A DNA stretch of 27,380 nt, taken from a virus. Location of the stretch: positions 1 through 27,380 of the IMG/VR virus record IMGVR_UViG_3300020200_002664. One strand, given 5' to 3'. The position numbers were made by a program, and so were the translations under genes. Positions 19,815 through 24,719 of the stretch are shown here, piece after piece. Within the stretch, counting starts at the first letter, position 1. Each line of letters begins with the position of its first letter. The notes beneath the pieces were generated by a model. That model searched no databases, was not told the DNA's origin, and saw only the letters and a program-made list of their open reading frames with translations.

Positions 19815-20078
19815 CTAAGCCGTTGGGAAATTACCAGCAGCTAATCTCTGTCTCATAATTGATCCCTGCGCAGGAGATATTGCGTCAGCTGCTTCTATCA
19901 TGTGTGGAGCCCTCTGTGCTGCCGGCAATGCGTCGAATTGTCGTTGAGTCATTCTTCCAGAAGAACGATTTCTAAAAGCCGCGACTCCCGCTGCCAATCC
20001 AAGGGCTCCGCCACCCAACGCCACCTTACCGCCTAATGATCTTGGAATTAATCTGCCCAAAGCGCCTGATGATCTCAT
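19815..20078 (-). CDS. Small Gly/Ala-rich one-span protein with basic tail
   Basis: 87 residues: basic N-terminus (MRSSGALGRLIPRSLGG), one hydrophobic Gly/Ala span (VALGGGALGLAAGVAAF, ~19-35), then RNRSSGRMTQRQFDALPAAQ and a helical C-terminus. Same span-plus-RNRxxG layout as its neighbours. TATAAT ends four bases before the ATG and there is no Shine-Dalgarno, so the transcript may be leaderless. Confidence 0.6.
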   Translation of the reverse strand: MRSSGALGRLIPRSLGGKVALGGGALGLAAGVAAFRNRSSGRMTQRQFDALPAAQRAPHMIEAADAISPAQGSIMRQRLAAGNFPTA

Positions 20079-20082
20079 ATGG

Positions 20083-20088
20083 ATTATA
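20083..20088 (-). promoter_or_regulatory. -10 box (TATAAT) of the 87-residue gene
   Basis: Minus-strand TATAAT four bases before ATG 20078; no good -35 seen. Confidence 0.35.
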
Positions 20089-20165
20089 GTAATAGTCGAA
20101 ATAAATGCTATACTAGTTTAGATTATTTTATTACTATTATTATCAGTTAACAGAAATGAGATTCC

Positions 20166-20535
20166 ATGATGGAATTTTGGGAAATGTTAAGGCAATATTT
20201 ACGGATCCAGAAATCCAGAGTTGCTTGAACAAGAATTTATTTTAAATCCGTTCGCTGAAGAAATCGATAAATATAACATGATTGCTACAGCCCACGCAAA
20301 AAATAACGATACATTAATTGTTAGTTTATTCCCAATGGATCAATGGGATATGATTATTTCTACGGCCACATCTTTAGACATAACCGCAGAAGATATCGTA
20401 CGTGAGCTAAGCCCCAATGAAGTTATTCAATATGAAATCAGTTCCAATGATTGGAATGAATTCTTTATTCAAAATGGATTAATTGGTAATAATGATTTAT
20501 TGGAAGATGGTGGGGATAATTTTAGCCTAAATTAG
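20166..20535 (+). CDS. Small acidic protein, unknown function, one frame switch near the start
   Basis: The bulk of the frame (NIYGSRNPELLEQEFILNPF to the stop at 20535) has no ATG until codon 20278 and only a poor TTG at 20221. ATG 20166 in the adjacent frame gives MMEFWEML and joins cleanly one base on within 20191-20225, for example as MMEFWEMLSNIYGSRNPELL, giving about 122 residues. The protein is acidic (DLLEDGGDNF near the C-terminus) with no known domain. Its end overlaps the convergent gene by 14 bases. Start is weakly supported; no clear ribosome-binding site. Confidence 0.5.
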
Positions 20536-21103
20536 ACAACATCTGGATATTTCCAGCTGGTTCCAATAAAGATAACTTACCATAGACACCATAGACGATG
20601 ACGCCATAAGATTCCAATGCATACCTAGAATTAAACTGGGGTGAATACTTGGTTGGTAACACGAAGTTATTTAATCCCTGTTTTCTACACTCAGGATGAT
20701 TCTCGGAATAGAGGTTCCAAATCGGTGTCTTTTTAAATAATGGAGCTAATCTTTGGTCATTCCAATATGGATATTCATTGAGGTTGCAGTTAATCAAAAC
20801 CGCGCCATCAAAAAAGATACCCTTATTCATAAAAAGATCCAAGAGATAGTATCCATCATCTTTATACCCGATATATACCATATGGCTATATCCAAGTCCC
20901 AGATGTGGTCGTAATTTCATGTACATCTTTTTTGTCCTAAATCGTAAATTTGCTTCCTGGTTGTCATCATTCTGCAAAAAATTATAATCTATAACAATTA
21001 TGTCATGCTCCTTTGTAAACAGTGACAGGAATTGATCCTTATTGGGGGACTTTATAAGCTCCTCTGATATAATTAATAATTTTTTATGATCGGTGTGTTT
21101 CAT
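20522..21103 (-). CDS. Unknown protein of mixed alpha/beta composition
   Basis: 193 residues from ATG 21103, chosen because AAAGGA stands six bases upstream; a longer start at 21175 overlaps the previous gene. Begins MKHTDHKKLLIISEELIKSP. The segment HLGLGYSHMVYIGYKDDGYY then FFDGAVLINCN hints at an alpha/beta hydrolase-like core, but no catalytic triad can be assigned. Second gene of a two-gene minus-strand unit. Confidence 0.65.
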   Translation of the reverse strand: MKHTDHKKLLIISEELIKSPNKDQFLSLFTKEHDIIVIDYNFLQNDDNQEANLRFRTKKMYMKLRPHLGLGYSHMVYIGYKDDGYYLLDLFMNKGIFFDGAVLINCNLNEYPYWNDQRLAPLFKKTPIWNLYSENHPECRKQGLNNFVLPTKYSPQFNSRYALESYGVIVYGVYGKLSLLEPAGNIQMLSNLG

Positions 21104-21168
21104 GATTTTCCTTTGTGTGTTTGGCATTCGTGTGTTGTTGGATGTTTGTATTTTAATATTACCGTTGA

Positions 21169-21336
21169 TCACCATTCGTGGTTACCATAGCTGTCTGAGT
21201 CGTAGTCCCAATCATTTGATGAATGGTTGGATCTGGTGTATTTTTTAACACTATAAGTATAAATATCTTCCAAGTCTATATACTCATCAAAGAGCTGTTC
21301 TTGATTAATATTGTTATTCTTTTTTTTACGGGCCAT
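21169..21336 (-). CDS. Small charged protein, unknown function
   Basis: 55 residues, MARKKKNNNINQEQLFDEYI to DSYGNHEW. The start is secured by AAAGGAGG eight bases before ATG 21336. A basic N-terminus is followed by an acidic, Tyr/Asp-rich C-terminus (NDWDYDSDSYG). First gene of the leftmost transcript reading away from the cassette array. Confidence 0.65.
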   Translation of the reverse strand: MARKKKNNNINQEQLFDEYIDLEDIYTYSVKKYTRSNHSSNDWDYDSDSYGNHEW

Positions 21337-21638
21337 TTTGTTATATCCTCCTTTTGGGATAATGGGTTGTTATGGCGGTCAGAACGCTAGCAGATCTTGT
21401 TCGTCTTTGCAACTCGTAGAGAGAAAAATGTTTCGAATTTTTCGTGGCAACCTGTATGTAGATATATAAACTAGCATATATGGGTAAAAAAATAGAGGAA
21501 AAATATTTTACATCAAGCTTAGGTTATATAAACCTATAAAAACTGAAATATATATAAGATATAAGGAAAAAATTTAAGGGGGTAATGATTATTGTATACG
21601 TATAGGCTATATTTTTAACTAGCCTACTACCGTATACG
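21337..21638. other. AT-rich non-coding boundary between the phage modules
   Basis: About 300 bases without a gene, between the minus-strand module and the plus-strand cassette array. It holds a small palindrome (AGGTT-ATATA-AACCT, 21521-21535) and the larger inverted repeat at 21594-21637. It must carry the promoter of the 55-residue gene; I see no convincing consensus for it. Confidence 0.6.
21594..21637. repeat. Bipartite inverted repeat before the cassette array
   Basis: GTATACG (21594-21600) pairs with CGTATAC (21631-21637), and inside it GGCTA (21604-21608) pairs with TAGCC (from 21620). It lies directly upstream of the first array promoter and could be an operator, terminator or replication site. 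Confidence 0.5.
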
Positions 21639-21662
21639 TTATATTATATAAATGTTCTGATG
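21639..21662 (+). promoter_or_regulatory. Array promoter element 1
   Basis: TATAAAT at 21647-21653, seven bases, TG at 21661. Drives the first 58-residue gene. Confidence 0.65.
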
Positions 21663-21689
21663 CGCAATTTCTCGAGAAAGGAGACTCTC

Positions 21690-21866
21690 ATGCGTAGCAA
21701 GAAAGAGCAAGCCGCTCGAATTGCTGACCTTTGCAAGAAGGCTGAAGTCGCTGGCACCCGCCACGGCCAAGCCATCCGTAAGGCACGAGTCACGACAGGC
21801 CAAGCCGTTCAGGTTGGCGCTGCTGTGTCTTGGTCGTACGTCCGCAAGACCGTCAGCAACGCTTAA
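21690..21866 (+). CDS. 58-residue basic helical protein, copy 1 of 3
   Basis: Start ATG 21690 follows GAAAGGAGAC; the in-frame ATG at 21660 lies upstream of the Shine-Dalgarno in a conserved leader and is rejected. Begins MRSKKEQAARIADLCKKAEV, then RHGQAIRKARVTTGQAV and SWSYVRKT. Basic and helical; no known family. Copies at 22854 and 24099 keep the pattern RHGxAIRxARxTTGQAVQ. The leader contains TTTCTCGAGAAA, a perfect palindrome abutting GGAG, so folding could affect translation. A nucleic-acid-binding or host-takeover role is possible but unproven. Confidence 0.75.
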   Translation: MRSKKEQAARIADLCKKAEVAGTRHGQAIRKARVTTGQAVQVGAAVSWSYVRKTVSNA

Positions 21867-21881
21867 GCAAGTCCCTTCCAG

Positions 21882-21899
21882 CCCCGACTCTGTTCGGGG
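21882..21899 (+). terminator. 3' hairpin of copy 1
   Basis: CCCCGA...TCGGGG stem, not followed by a U-tract. Confidence 0.5.
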
Positions 21900-21912
21900 T
21901 TGGTAAGGTGAG

Positions 21913-21938
21913 TTTATATATATATAAATATGTGGTTG
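21913..21938 (+). promoter_or_regulatory. Array promoter element 2
   Basis: TATAAAT at 21923-21929, TG at 21937. Followed by a 7-bp leader hairpin GACACAC/GTGTGTC. Confidence 0.65.
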
Positions 21939-21994
21939 GGAACAGACACACAATCCCGTGTGTCGTCCTACTAGTCCACAGAAAGGGGACTATC

Positions 21995-22216
21995 GTGAGC
22001 ACACTCACCGTCGACGTTAACGTGTTTGCAGACACGGTCAACGACAAGACAGAGATCCTTCTCGATGCTGCTCGTGCTCTGCTCCGTGCAGAAGCCGAGA
22101 TTGCCGTCGCGAAGGAAGAGCTACACAAGGCCATCACAGAACGCAAGTTCTTCGTTGACGGCGTCTTGTTTCAGCTCGTCAAAGACAGCAAGACCACTGG
22201 GCTTCCTGTTATTTGA
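21995..22216 (+). CDS. 73-residue helical protein, unknown function
   Basis: GTG start after AGAAAGGGGAC. The leader carries GACACAC/GTGTGTC and a second stem AGTCC/GGACT that would include the Shine-Dalgarno. The protein (STLTVDVNVFADTVNDKTEI, then RALLRAEAEIAVAKEELHK) is mostly one long amphipathic helix, possibly a coiled coil. Longer in-frame extensions would read through the promoter and are rejected. Confidence 0.65.
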   Translation: MSTLTVDVNVFADTVNDKTEILLDAARALLRAEAEIAVAKEELHKAITERKFFVDGVLFQLVKDSKTTGLPVI

Positions 22217-22221
22217 GTCGT

Positions 22222-22259
22222 TGTACATCTACCACCTTTACGGGTGGTAGCTCTGTACA
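22222..22259 (+). terminator. Compound 3' hairpin
   Basis: Outer stem TGTACA/TGTACA and inner TACCACC/GGGTGGTA. Confidence 0.6.
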
Positions 22260-22262
22260 GTC

Positions 22263-22286
22263 TATATTTATATAAATATTTGTATG
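22263..22286 (+). promoter_or_regulatory. Array promoter element 3 (palindromic)
   Basis: TATAAAT at 22271-22277, TG at 22285. The core ATATTTATATAAATAT is a perfect palindrome and could fire both ways. Confidence 0.65.
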
Positions 22287-22391
22287 ATGTCAGATTGCTC
22301 TGAGACATCAGTTGCGCCCCCAGGAGTGGGGAGTCGACGCAGCTTAAACGAGCAGCACAGCAACACACTCTGCGACTGAGTGTGTTGTTTT
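22285..22391 (+). ncRNA. Structured RNA family A, copy 1
   Basis: No ORF follows the promoter. Stem TGATGTC (22285-22291) with GACATCA (22304-22310) encloses a loop conserved in copy 2 (AGATTGCTCTGA). Next CCCC/GGGG (22317-22331), a conserved stretch GTCGACGCAGCTTAAA, and a terminator stem AACACACTC/GAGTGTGTT followed by GTTTT. Copy 2 at 23534 differs at paired positions in a compensating way. Function unknown. Confidence 0.7.
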
Positions 22392-22395
22392 GTGC

Positions 22396-22422
22396 TTTTA
22401 TATATATATAAATGTTTGTGTG
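22396..22422 (+). promoter_or_regulatory. Array promoter element 4
   Basis: TATAAAT at 22407-22413, TG at 22421. Confidence 0.65.
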
Positions 22423-22560
22423 CAGGAGGGTCTGGGCAACCTGATCCTGTTTAAGCGACCCATTGGTGGAGATTTGTGACTGCTTAGCAGCTCATCTCAC
22501 AGTACCTTGTACCGCTTGACACATCGCTCTAGGAGAAAGCTACCCCTTTGTGGGTAGTAA
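22421..22560 (+). ncRNA. Structured RNA B (single copy)
   Basis: No plausible ORF between promoter 4 and promoter 5. Possible helices: GGGTC (22428) with GACCC (22457); a longer arm around CTGC-TTA-GCAG closed by GAGAT/ATCTC; and a terminal hairpin CTACCC/GGGTAG (22540-22557). Not recognised as tRNA, tmRNA, SRP or 6S RNA. Confidence 0.5.
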
Positions 22561-22569
22561 GTAACCTAG

Positions 22570-22595
22570 TTTATATAGATATAAATATGTGGTTG
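22570..22595 (+). promoter_or_regulatory. Array promoter element 5
   Basis: TATAAAT at 22580-22586, TG at 22594. Leads into the shared GCGG/CCGC leader hairpin. Confidence 0.65.
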
Positions 22596-22619
22596 CGGTA
22601 TGTCCCGCAGGAGGTTTCC

Positions 22620-22760
22620 ATGTCTTATTGGAAAGCGTACAAGAAGGTCGCTTCGACCAACTTGGCCATCTTCGGTTTGGTTGTTCTTGTTGCCTTTGTG
22701 GCAGCAATGGTCAACCCCAAGATTCGTCAAGAGGTCGAGCGTCGCTTCGAGAGGGCCTAA
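22620..22760 (+). CDS. 46-residue single-span membrane protein
   Basis: ATG after CCCGCAGGAGG. MSYWKAYKKVASTN, then a strong membrane helix (LAIFGLVVLVAFVAAMV, ~15-31) and the charged tail NPKIRQEVERRFERA. Likely an inner-membrane protein with one end basic. Uses the leader TGCGGTATGTCCCGC that four other, unrelated array genes also carry. Small phage membrane proteins of this kind often act in lysis or exclusion; the role here is unknown. Confidence 0.75.
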   Translation: MSYWKAYKKVASTNLAIFGLVVLVAFVAAMVNPKIRQEVERRFERA

Positions 22761-22765
22761 GTTAG

Positions 22766-22799
22766 TACACATCCACGCCTTATGGCGTGGCTCTGTGTA
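22766..22799 (+). terminator. Compound 3' hairpin
   Basis: Inner CCACGCC/GGCGTGG with loop TTAT, outer TACACA/TGTGTA. Confidence 0.6.
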
Positions 22800-22801
22800 G
22801 G

Positions 22802-22826
22802 TTATATATATATAAATATTCTTATG
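22802..22826 (+). promoter_or_regulatory. Array promoter element 6
   Basis: TATAAAT at 22811-22817, TG at 22825. Confidence 0.65.
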
Positions 22827-22853
22827 CGCACTTTCTCGAGAAAGGAGACTCGT

Positions 22854-23030
22854 ATGCGTAGCAAGAAAGAGCAGCAAGCTCGACTTGCGGAACTGCGTAA
22901 GAAAGCTGAAGCCGCTGGCACTCGCCACGGTGAAGCGATCCGCAGGGCACGTATCACGACAGGCCAAGCCGTTCAGGCTGCAGCCGTCACGTCGTGGTCG
23001 TACGTCCGCAAGACCGCAACCAACGCCTAA
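22854..23030 (+). CDS. 58-residue basic helical protein, copy 2 of 3
   Basis: Begins MRSKKEQQARLAELRKKAEA, then RHGEAIRRARITTGQAV and SWSYVRKTATNA. Leader with TTTCTCGAGAAAGGAGAC as in copies 1 and 3. Closer to copy 3 than to copy 1, and shares with copy 3 the same 9-bp 3' hairpin, so the whole unit (promoter to hairpin) was duplicated. Confidence 0.75.
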   Translation: MRSKKEQQARLAELRKKAEAAGTRHGEAIRRARITTGQAVQAAAVTSWSYVRKTATNA

Positions 23031-23036
23031 GTAATT

Positions 23037-23058
23037 CCCTGGCCCGCGAGGGTCAGGG
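23037..23058 (+). terminator. 3' hairpin of copy 2
   Basis: CCCTGGCCC/GGGTCAGGG with a GCGA tetraloop; no U-tract. Confidence 0.6.
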
Positions 23059-23068
23059 GTTACCATTG

Positions 23069-23092
23069 TATATATATATAAATATTGATCTG
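23069..23092 (+). promoter_or_regulatory. Array promoter element 7
   Basis: TATAAAT at 23077-23083, TG at 23091; shared leader hairpin follows. Confidence 0.65.
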
Positions 23093-23117
23093 CGGTATGT
23101 CCCGCTGGAGGTAAGTT

Positions 23118-23318
23118 ATGTATTTCTTTTGGAGTTATTGGAAAGTTGGCATTGTTCACATGCCAGCTGAAGCTAACGAAGGCTTTGCTATGGATTTTAT
23201 CCATGTTGGTCCATTTGCTTGGGCCATTGCTGAGCATGAGTTGTGGGTTTTTCTACCTTATCGTTGGTATCGCCCTAGCGATCCTTGGGATGTTAGGTTT
23301 ATTTTCCCTCGTAAGTAA
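23118..23318 (+). CDS. 66-residue aromatic-rich protein, unknown function
   Basis: ATG after GGAGGTAAGTT. Begins MYFFWSYWKVGIVHMPAEAN and ends WYRPSDPWDVRFIFPRK. Very rich in Trp, Phe and Tyr. A hydrophobic stretch in the middle (IHVGPFAWAIAEHELWVFL) could associate with a membrane. Shared leader TGCGGTATGTCCCGC. Confidence 0.65.
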   Translation: MYFFWSYWKVGIVHMPAEANEGFAMDFIHVGPFAWAIAEHELWVFLPYRWYRPSDPWDVRFIFPRK

Positions 23319-23323
23319 TTTTT

Positions 23324-23368
23324 AGCTGTTAACTGTTTGTACCACCTTTTGGGGTGGTACTTACAGCT
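23324..23368 (+). terminator. Compound 3' hairpin
   Basis: Inner GTACCACC/GGTGGTAC, outer AGCTGT/ACAGCT. Confidence 0.6.
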
Positions 23369-23370
23369 AC

Positions 23371-23396
23371 TTTATATTTATATAAATACTTTCCTG
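23371..23396 (+). promoter_or_regulatory. Array promoter element 8 (palindromic)
   Basis: TATAAAT at 23381-23387, TG at 23395. Confidence 0.65.
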
Positions 23397-23500
23397 CCGC
23401 TCAACACTACCAATCTCTTGAGTACATGCTGTGACGAACTTCACGGTTACGAGCGCTGAAGGACCCGAATTACCACGACGGTGGTGATCTCTGGGTCTTT
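23395..23500 (+). ncRNA. Structured RNA C (single copy)
   Basis: No ORF between promoters 8 and 9. Possible stems CTCAA/TTGAG and GTGA/TCAC, and a terminal hairpin GACCC...ACCAC-GACG-GTGGT...GGGTC (23462-23497) followed by TTTC. No known family recognised. Confidence 0.45.
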
Positions 23501-23509
23501 CATGTTCAG

Positions 23510-23535
23510 TTTATATATATATAAATTTGTGTATG
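23510..23535 (+). promoter_or_regulatory. Array promoter element 9
   Basis: TATAAAT at 23520-23526, TG at 23534. Confidence 0.65.
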
Positions 23536-23645
23536 ACGTCAGATTGCTCTGAAACGTCAGTTGTGCCCCGTGCTACCGTGGGAGTCGACGCAGCTTAAAT
23601 GAGCACACAAACACACACCCGTTCGACTGGGTGTGTTGTTTTGTG
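23534..23645 (+). ncRNA. Structured RNA family A, copy 2
   Basis: Same layout as copy 1: TGACGT/ACGTCA first stem around the conserved AGATTGCTCTGA, then GTCGACGCAGCTTAAA, and terminator ACACACCC/GGGTGTGT followed by TGTTTT. Relative to copy 1 a T-A pair in stem 1 is C-G here, and a T-A pair in the terminator is C-G, so pairing is maintained while sequence changes. Confidence 0.7.
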
Positions 23646-23672
23646 TTTTATATATATATAAATATTCGTTTG
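23646..23672 (+). promoter_or_regulatory. Array promoter element 10
   Basis: TATAAAT at 23657-23663, TG at 23671; shared leader hairpin follows. Confidence 0.65.
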
Positions 23673-23697
23673 CGGTATGTCCCGCTGGAGGTAAGTT

Positions 23698-23880
23698 ATG
23701 TTCGATCCGTATGAGCTTCCGATAGGTCGTCTTCTTCGCTTTGTGTGTGAGAATCCACACGTTGCGAAAGATGTCCTTGCGGCTATGAATTTCCTCAGCC
23801 CTGGGGAAATTCTTCACATGCTCACTGAAGAAGTCACGTCGCCAGACGTCGATTCTTCTGGGGAACTCACACCTTTTTAG
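23698..23880 (+). CDS. 60-residue helical protein, unknown function
   Basis: ATG after GGAGGTAAGTT. MFDPYELPIGRLLRFVCENP, then HVAKDVLAAMNFLSPGEILH and an acidic, disordered-looking tail (EEVTSPDVDSSGELTPF). Leader TGCGGTATGTCCCGC. The last codons form part of the 3' hairpin. Confidence 0.65.
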   Translation: MFDPYELPIGRLLRFVCENPHVAKDVLAAMNFLSPGEILHMLTEEVTSPDVDSSGELTPF

Positions 23881-23893
23881 GTGTGGTTTTCCC
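23860..23893 (+). terminator. 3' hairpin overlapping the stop codon
   Basis: CACACC/GGTGTG with outer GGGAA/TTCCC. Confidence 0.55.
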
Positions 23894-23894
23894 A

Positions 23895-23921
23895 TTTTAT
23901 ATGTATATAAATATTTTGTTG
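23895..23921 (+). promoter_or_regulatory. Array promoter element 11
   Basis: TATAAAT at 23906-23912, TG at 23920. Confidence 0.65.
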
Positions 23922-24045
23922 GCGATTGTGGTCAGCTCGTCACGAGTGGCACCAGGAGTGTGCATATCTGCGCTCGTTGGATGGCTTATGCTCCAAGTGA
24001 CCTCACATACACACACTCATTAGATTGGGTGTGTGTTATTGTGAG
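23920..24045 (+). ncRNA. Structured RNA E (single copy)
   Basis: No ORF between promoters 11 and 12. Contains CTCG-TCA-CGAG, a longer arm GGAG..GCATA / TATGC..TCC, and a long terminal hairpin: CTCAC/GTGAG enclosing ACACACACTC/GGGTGTGTGT (24002-24045). The terminal hairpin resembles that of family A; the body does not. Confidence 0.5.
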
Positions 24046-24071
24046 TTTATATATATATAAATATTTTGATG
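24046..24071 (+). promoter_or_regulatory. Array promoter element 12
   Basis: TATAAAT at 24056-24062, TG at 24070. Confidence 0.65.
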
Positions 24072-24098
24072 CGCAACTTCTCGAGAAAGGAGATTCGT

Positions 24099-24275
24099 AT
24101 GCGTAGCAAGTCCGAGCAGAAGGCTCGTCTTGCGGAACTCCGTGCGAAAGCAGAGACTCTTGGCATCCGCCATGGTCGAGCGATTCGCAGAGCACGTATC
24201 ACGACAGGCCAGGCCGTTCAGGCTGCAGCCGTCATGTCGTGGTCGTATGTCCGCAAGACCGCCACAACTGCCTAA
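24099..24275 (+). CDS. 58-residue basic helical protein, copy 3 of 3
   Basis: Begins MRSKSEQKARLAELRAKAET, then RHGRAIRRARITTGQAV and SWSYVRKTATTA. The leader keeps CTTCTCGAGAAAGGAGA in the same position. See copy 1 for family description. Confidence 0.75.
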   Translation: MRSKSEQKARLAELRAKAETLGIRHGRAIRRARITTGQAVQAAAVMSWSYVRKTATTA

Positions 24276-24281
24276 GTGATT

Positions 24282-24303
24282 CCCTGGCCCGTGAGGGTCA
24301 GGG
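24282..24303 (+). terminator. 3' hairpin of copy 3
   Basis: CCCTGGCCC/GGGTCAGGG with a GTGA tetraloop; nearly identical to that of copy 2. Confidence 0.6.
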
Positions 24304-24311
24304 GTTACTGG

Positions 24312-24341
24312 TTTATATTTATATATATAAATTTTGTTATG
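24312..24341 (+). promoter_or_regulatory. Array promoter element 13
   Basis: TATAAAT at 24326-24332, TG at 24340. Confidence 0.65.
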
Positions 24342-24443
24342 CGAATTGGAGTTAGCTGGTACACCATCATGGTAGGTGTGGCTAGTTGGGTCTGGGAATC
24401 GCACGTTGCTGACATGCACCAATGAGCATGTCTTATGTAACGT
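24340..24443 (+). ncRNA. Structured RNA family D, copy 1
   Basis: No ORF. Stem TTAGC (24352-24356) with GCTAG (24381-24385), a conserved single-stranded TTGGGTCTGGGAATCGC, then stem CGTTGC (24404) with GTAACG (24437) enclosing GACATGC/GCATGTC (24411-24432) with the loop ACCAATGA. Copy 2 at 24974 supports each helix by covariation. Confidence 0.7.
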
Positions 24444-24445
24444 TA

Positions 24446-24470
24446 CTTTATATATATATAGGTTTATGTG
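24446..24470 (+). promoter_or_regulatory. Degenerate array promoter element
   Basis: TATATAG in place of TATAAAT, yet TG still follows after seven bases. The following ~50 bases are AT-rich and hold no gene or hairpin, so this looks like a decayed unit. Confidence 0.35.
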
Positions 24471-24517
24471 TATTATTATATTGTTATAAGGCATATAGTA
24501 TGTATTTAGTTTTACGA

Positions 24518-24542
24518 TTATATTGATATAAATGTTGGTGTG
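24518..24542 (+). promoter_or_regulatory. Array promoter element 14
   Basis: TATAAAT at 24527-24533, TG at 24541. Confidence 0.65.
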
Positions 24543-24662
24543 GAGCGCTGATGGCCTGTGAAGACACAGCGAAACGGTGGCATCAATAACTAGCTCGAGC
24601 TGCGACAAGAGCGCCGACCTCCCCCTAATCACTTAGCTTATGTGCTGAGTGATTGGGGTTTT
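24541..24662 (+). ncRNA. Structured RNA F with a strong intrinsic terminator
   Basis: No ORF. TGATG/CATCA encloses CTGTG-AAGA-CACAG, and GCGC near the 5' end can pair with GCGC at 24611. It ends in a near-perfect terminator, CCCCTAATCACTTAGC pairing with GCTGAGTGATTGGGG (24622-24658), then TTTT. The text CTGATG...CGAAAC recalls a hammerhead core but does not satisfy it. Confidence 0.6.
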
Positions 24663-24666
24663 ATGA

Positions 24667-24691
24667 TTATATTTATATAAATATATATGTG
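24667..24691 (+). promoter_or_regulatory. Array promoter element 15 (palindromic)
   Basis: TATAAAT at 24676-24682, TG at 24690. Confidence 0.65.
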
Positions 24692-24719
24692 GCCAAGTTC
24701 ACTGTCGAAAGGAGACATC

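Noticed and set aside
21660-21689. Upstream in-frame ATG starts for the three 58-residue proteins
   Set aside because: They lie before the conserved GAAAGGAGAC Shine-Dalgarno and inside the leader; conservation there is explained by the hairpin.
22566-23237. 223-codon minus-strand ORF across the array
   Set aside because: It runs antisense through promoters, hairpins and two plus-strand genes; its product repeats YIYI from the TATA elements.
24541-24600. Hammerhead ribozyme in RNA F
   Set aside because: CTGATG and CGAAAC flank a hairpin, but the position expected to be A is G, the closing pair of stem II is C-C, and no matching stem I/III strand is present.
24036-24632. 198-codon minus-strand ORF across the array
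   Set aside because: Same artefact: it reads antisense through promoters and the family D RNA, with NIYIYI translated from AT repeats.
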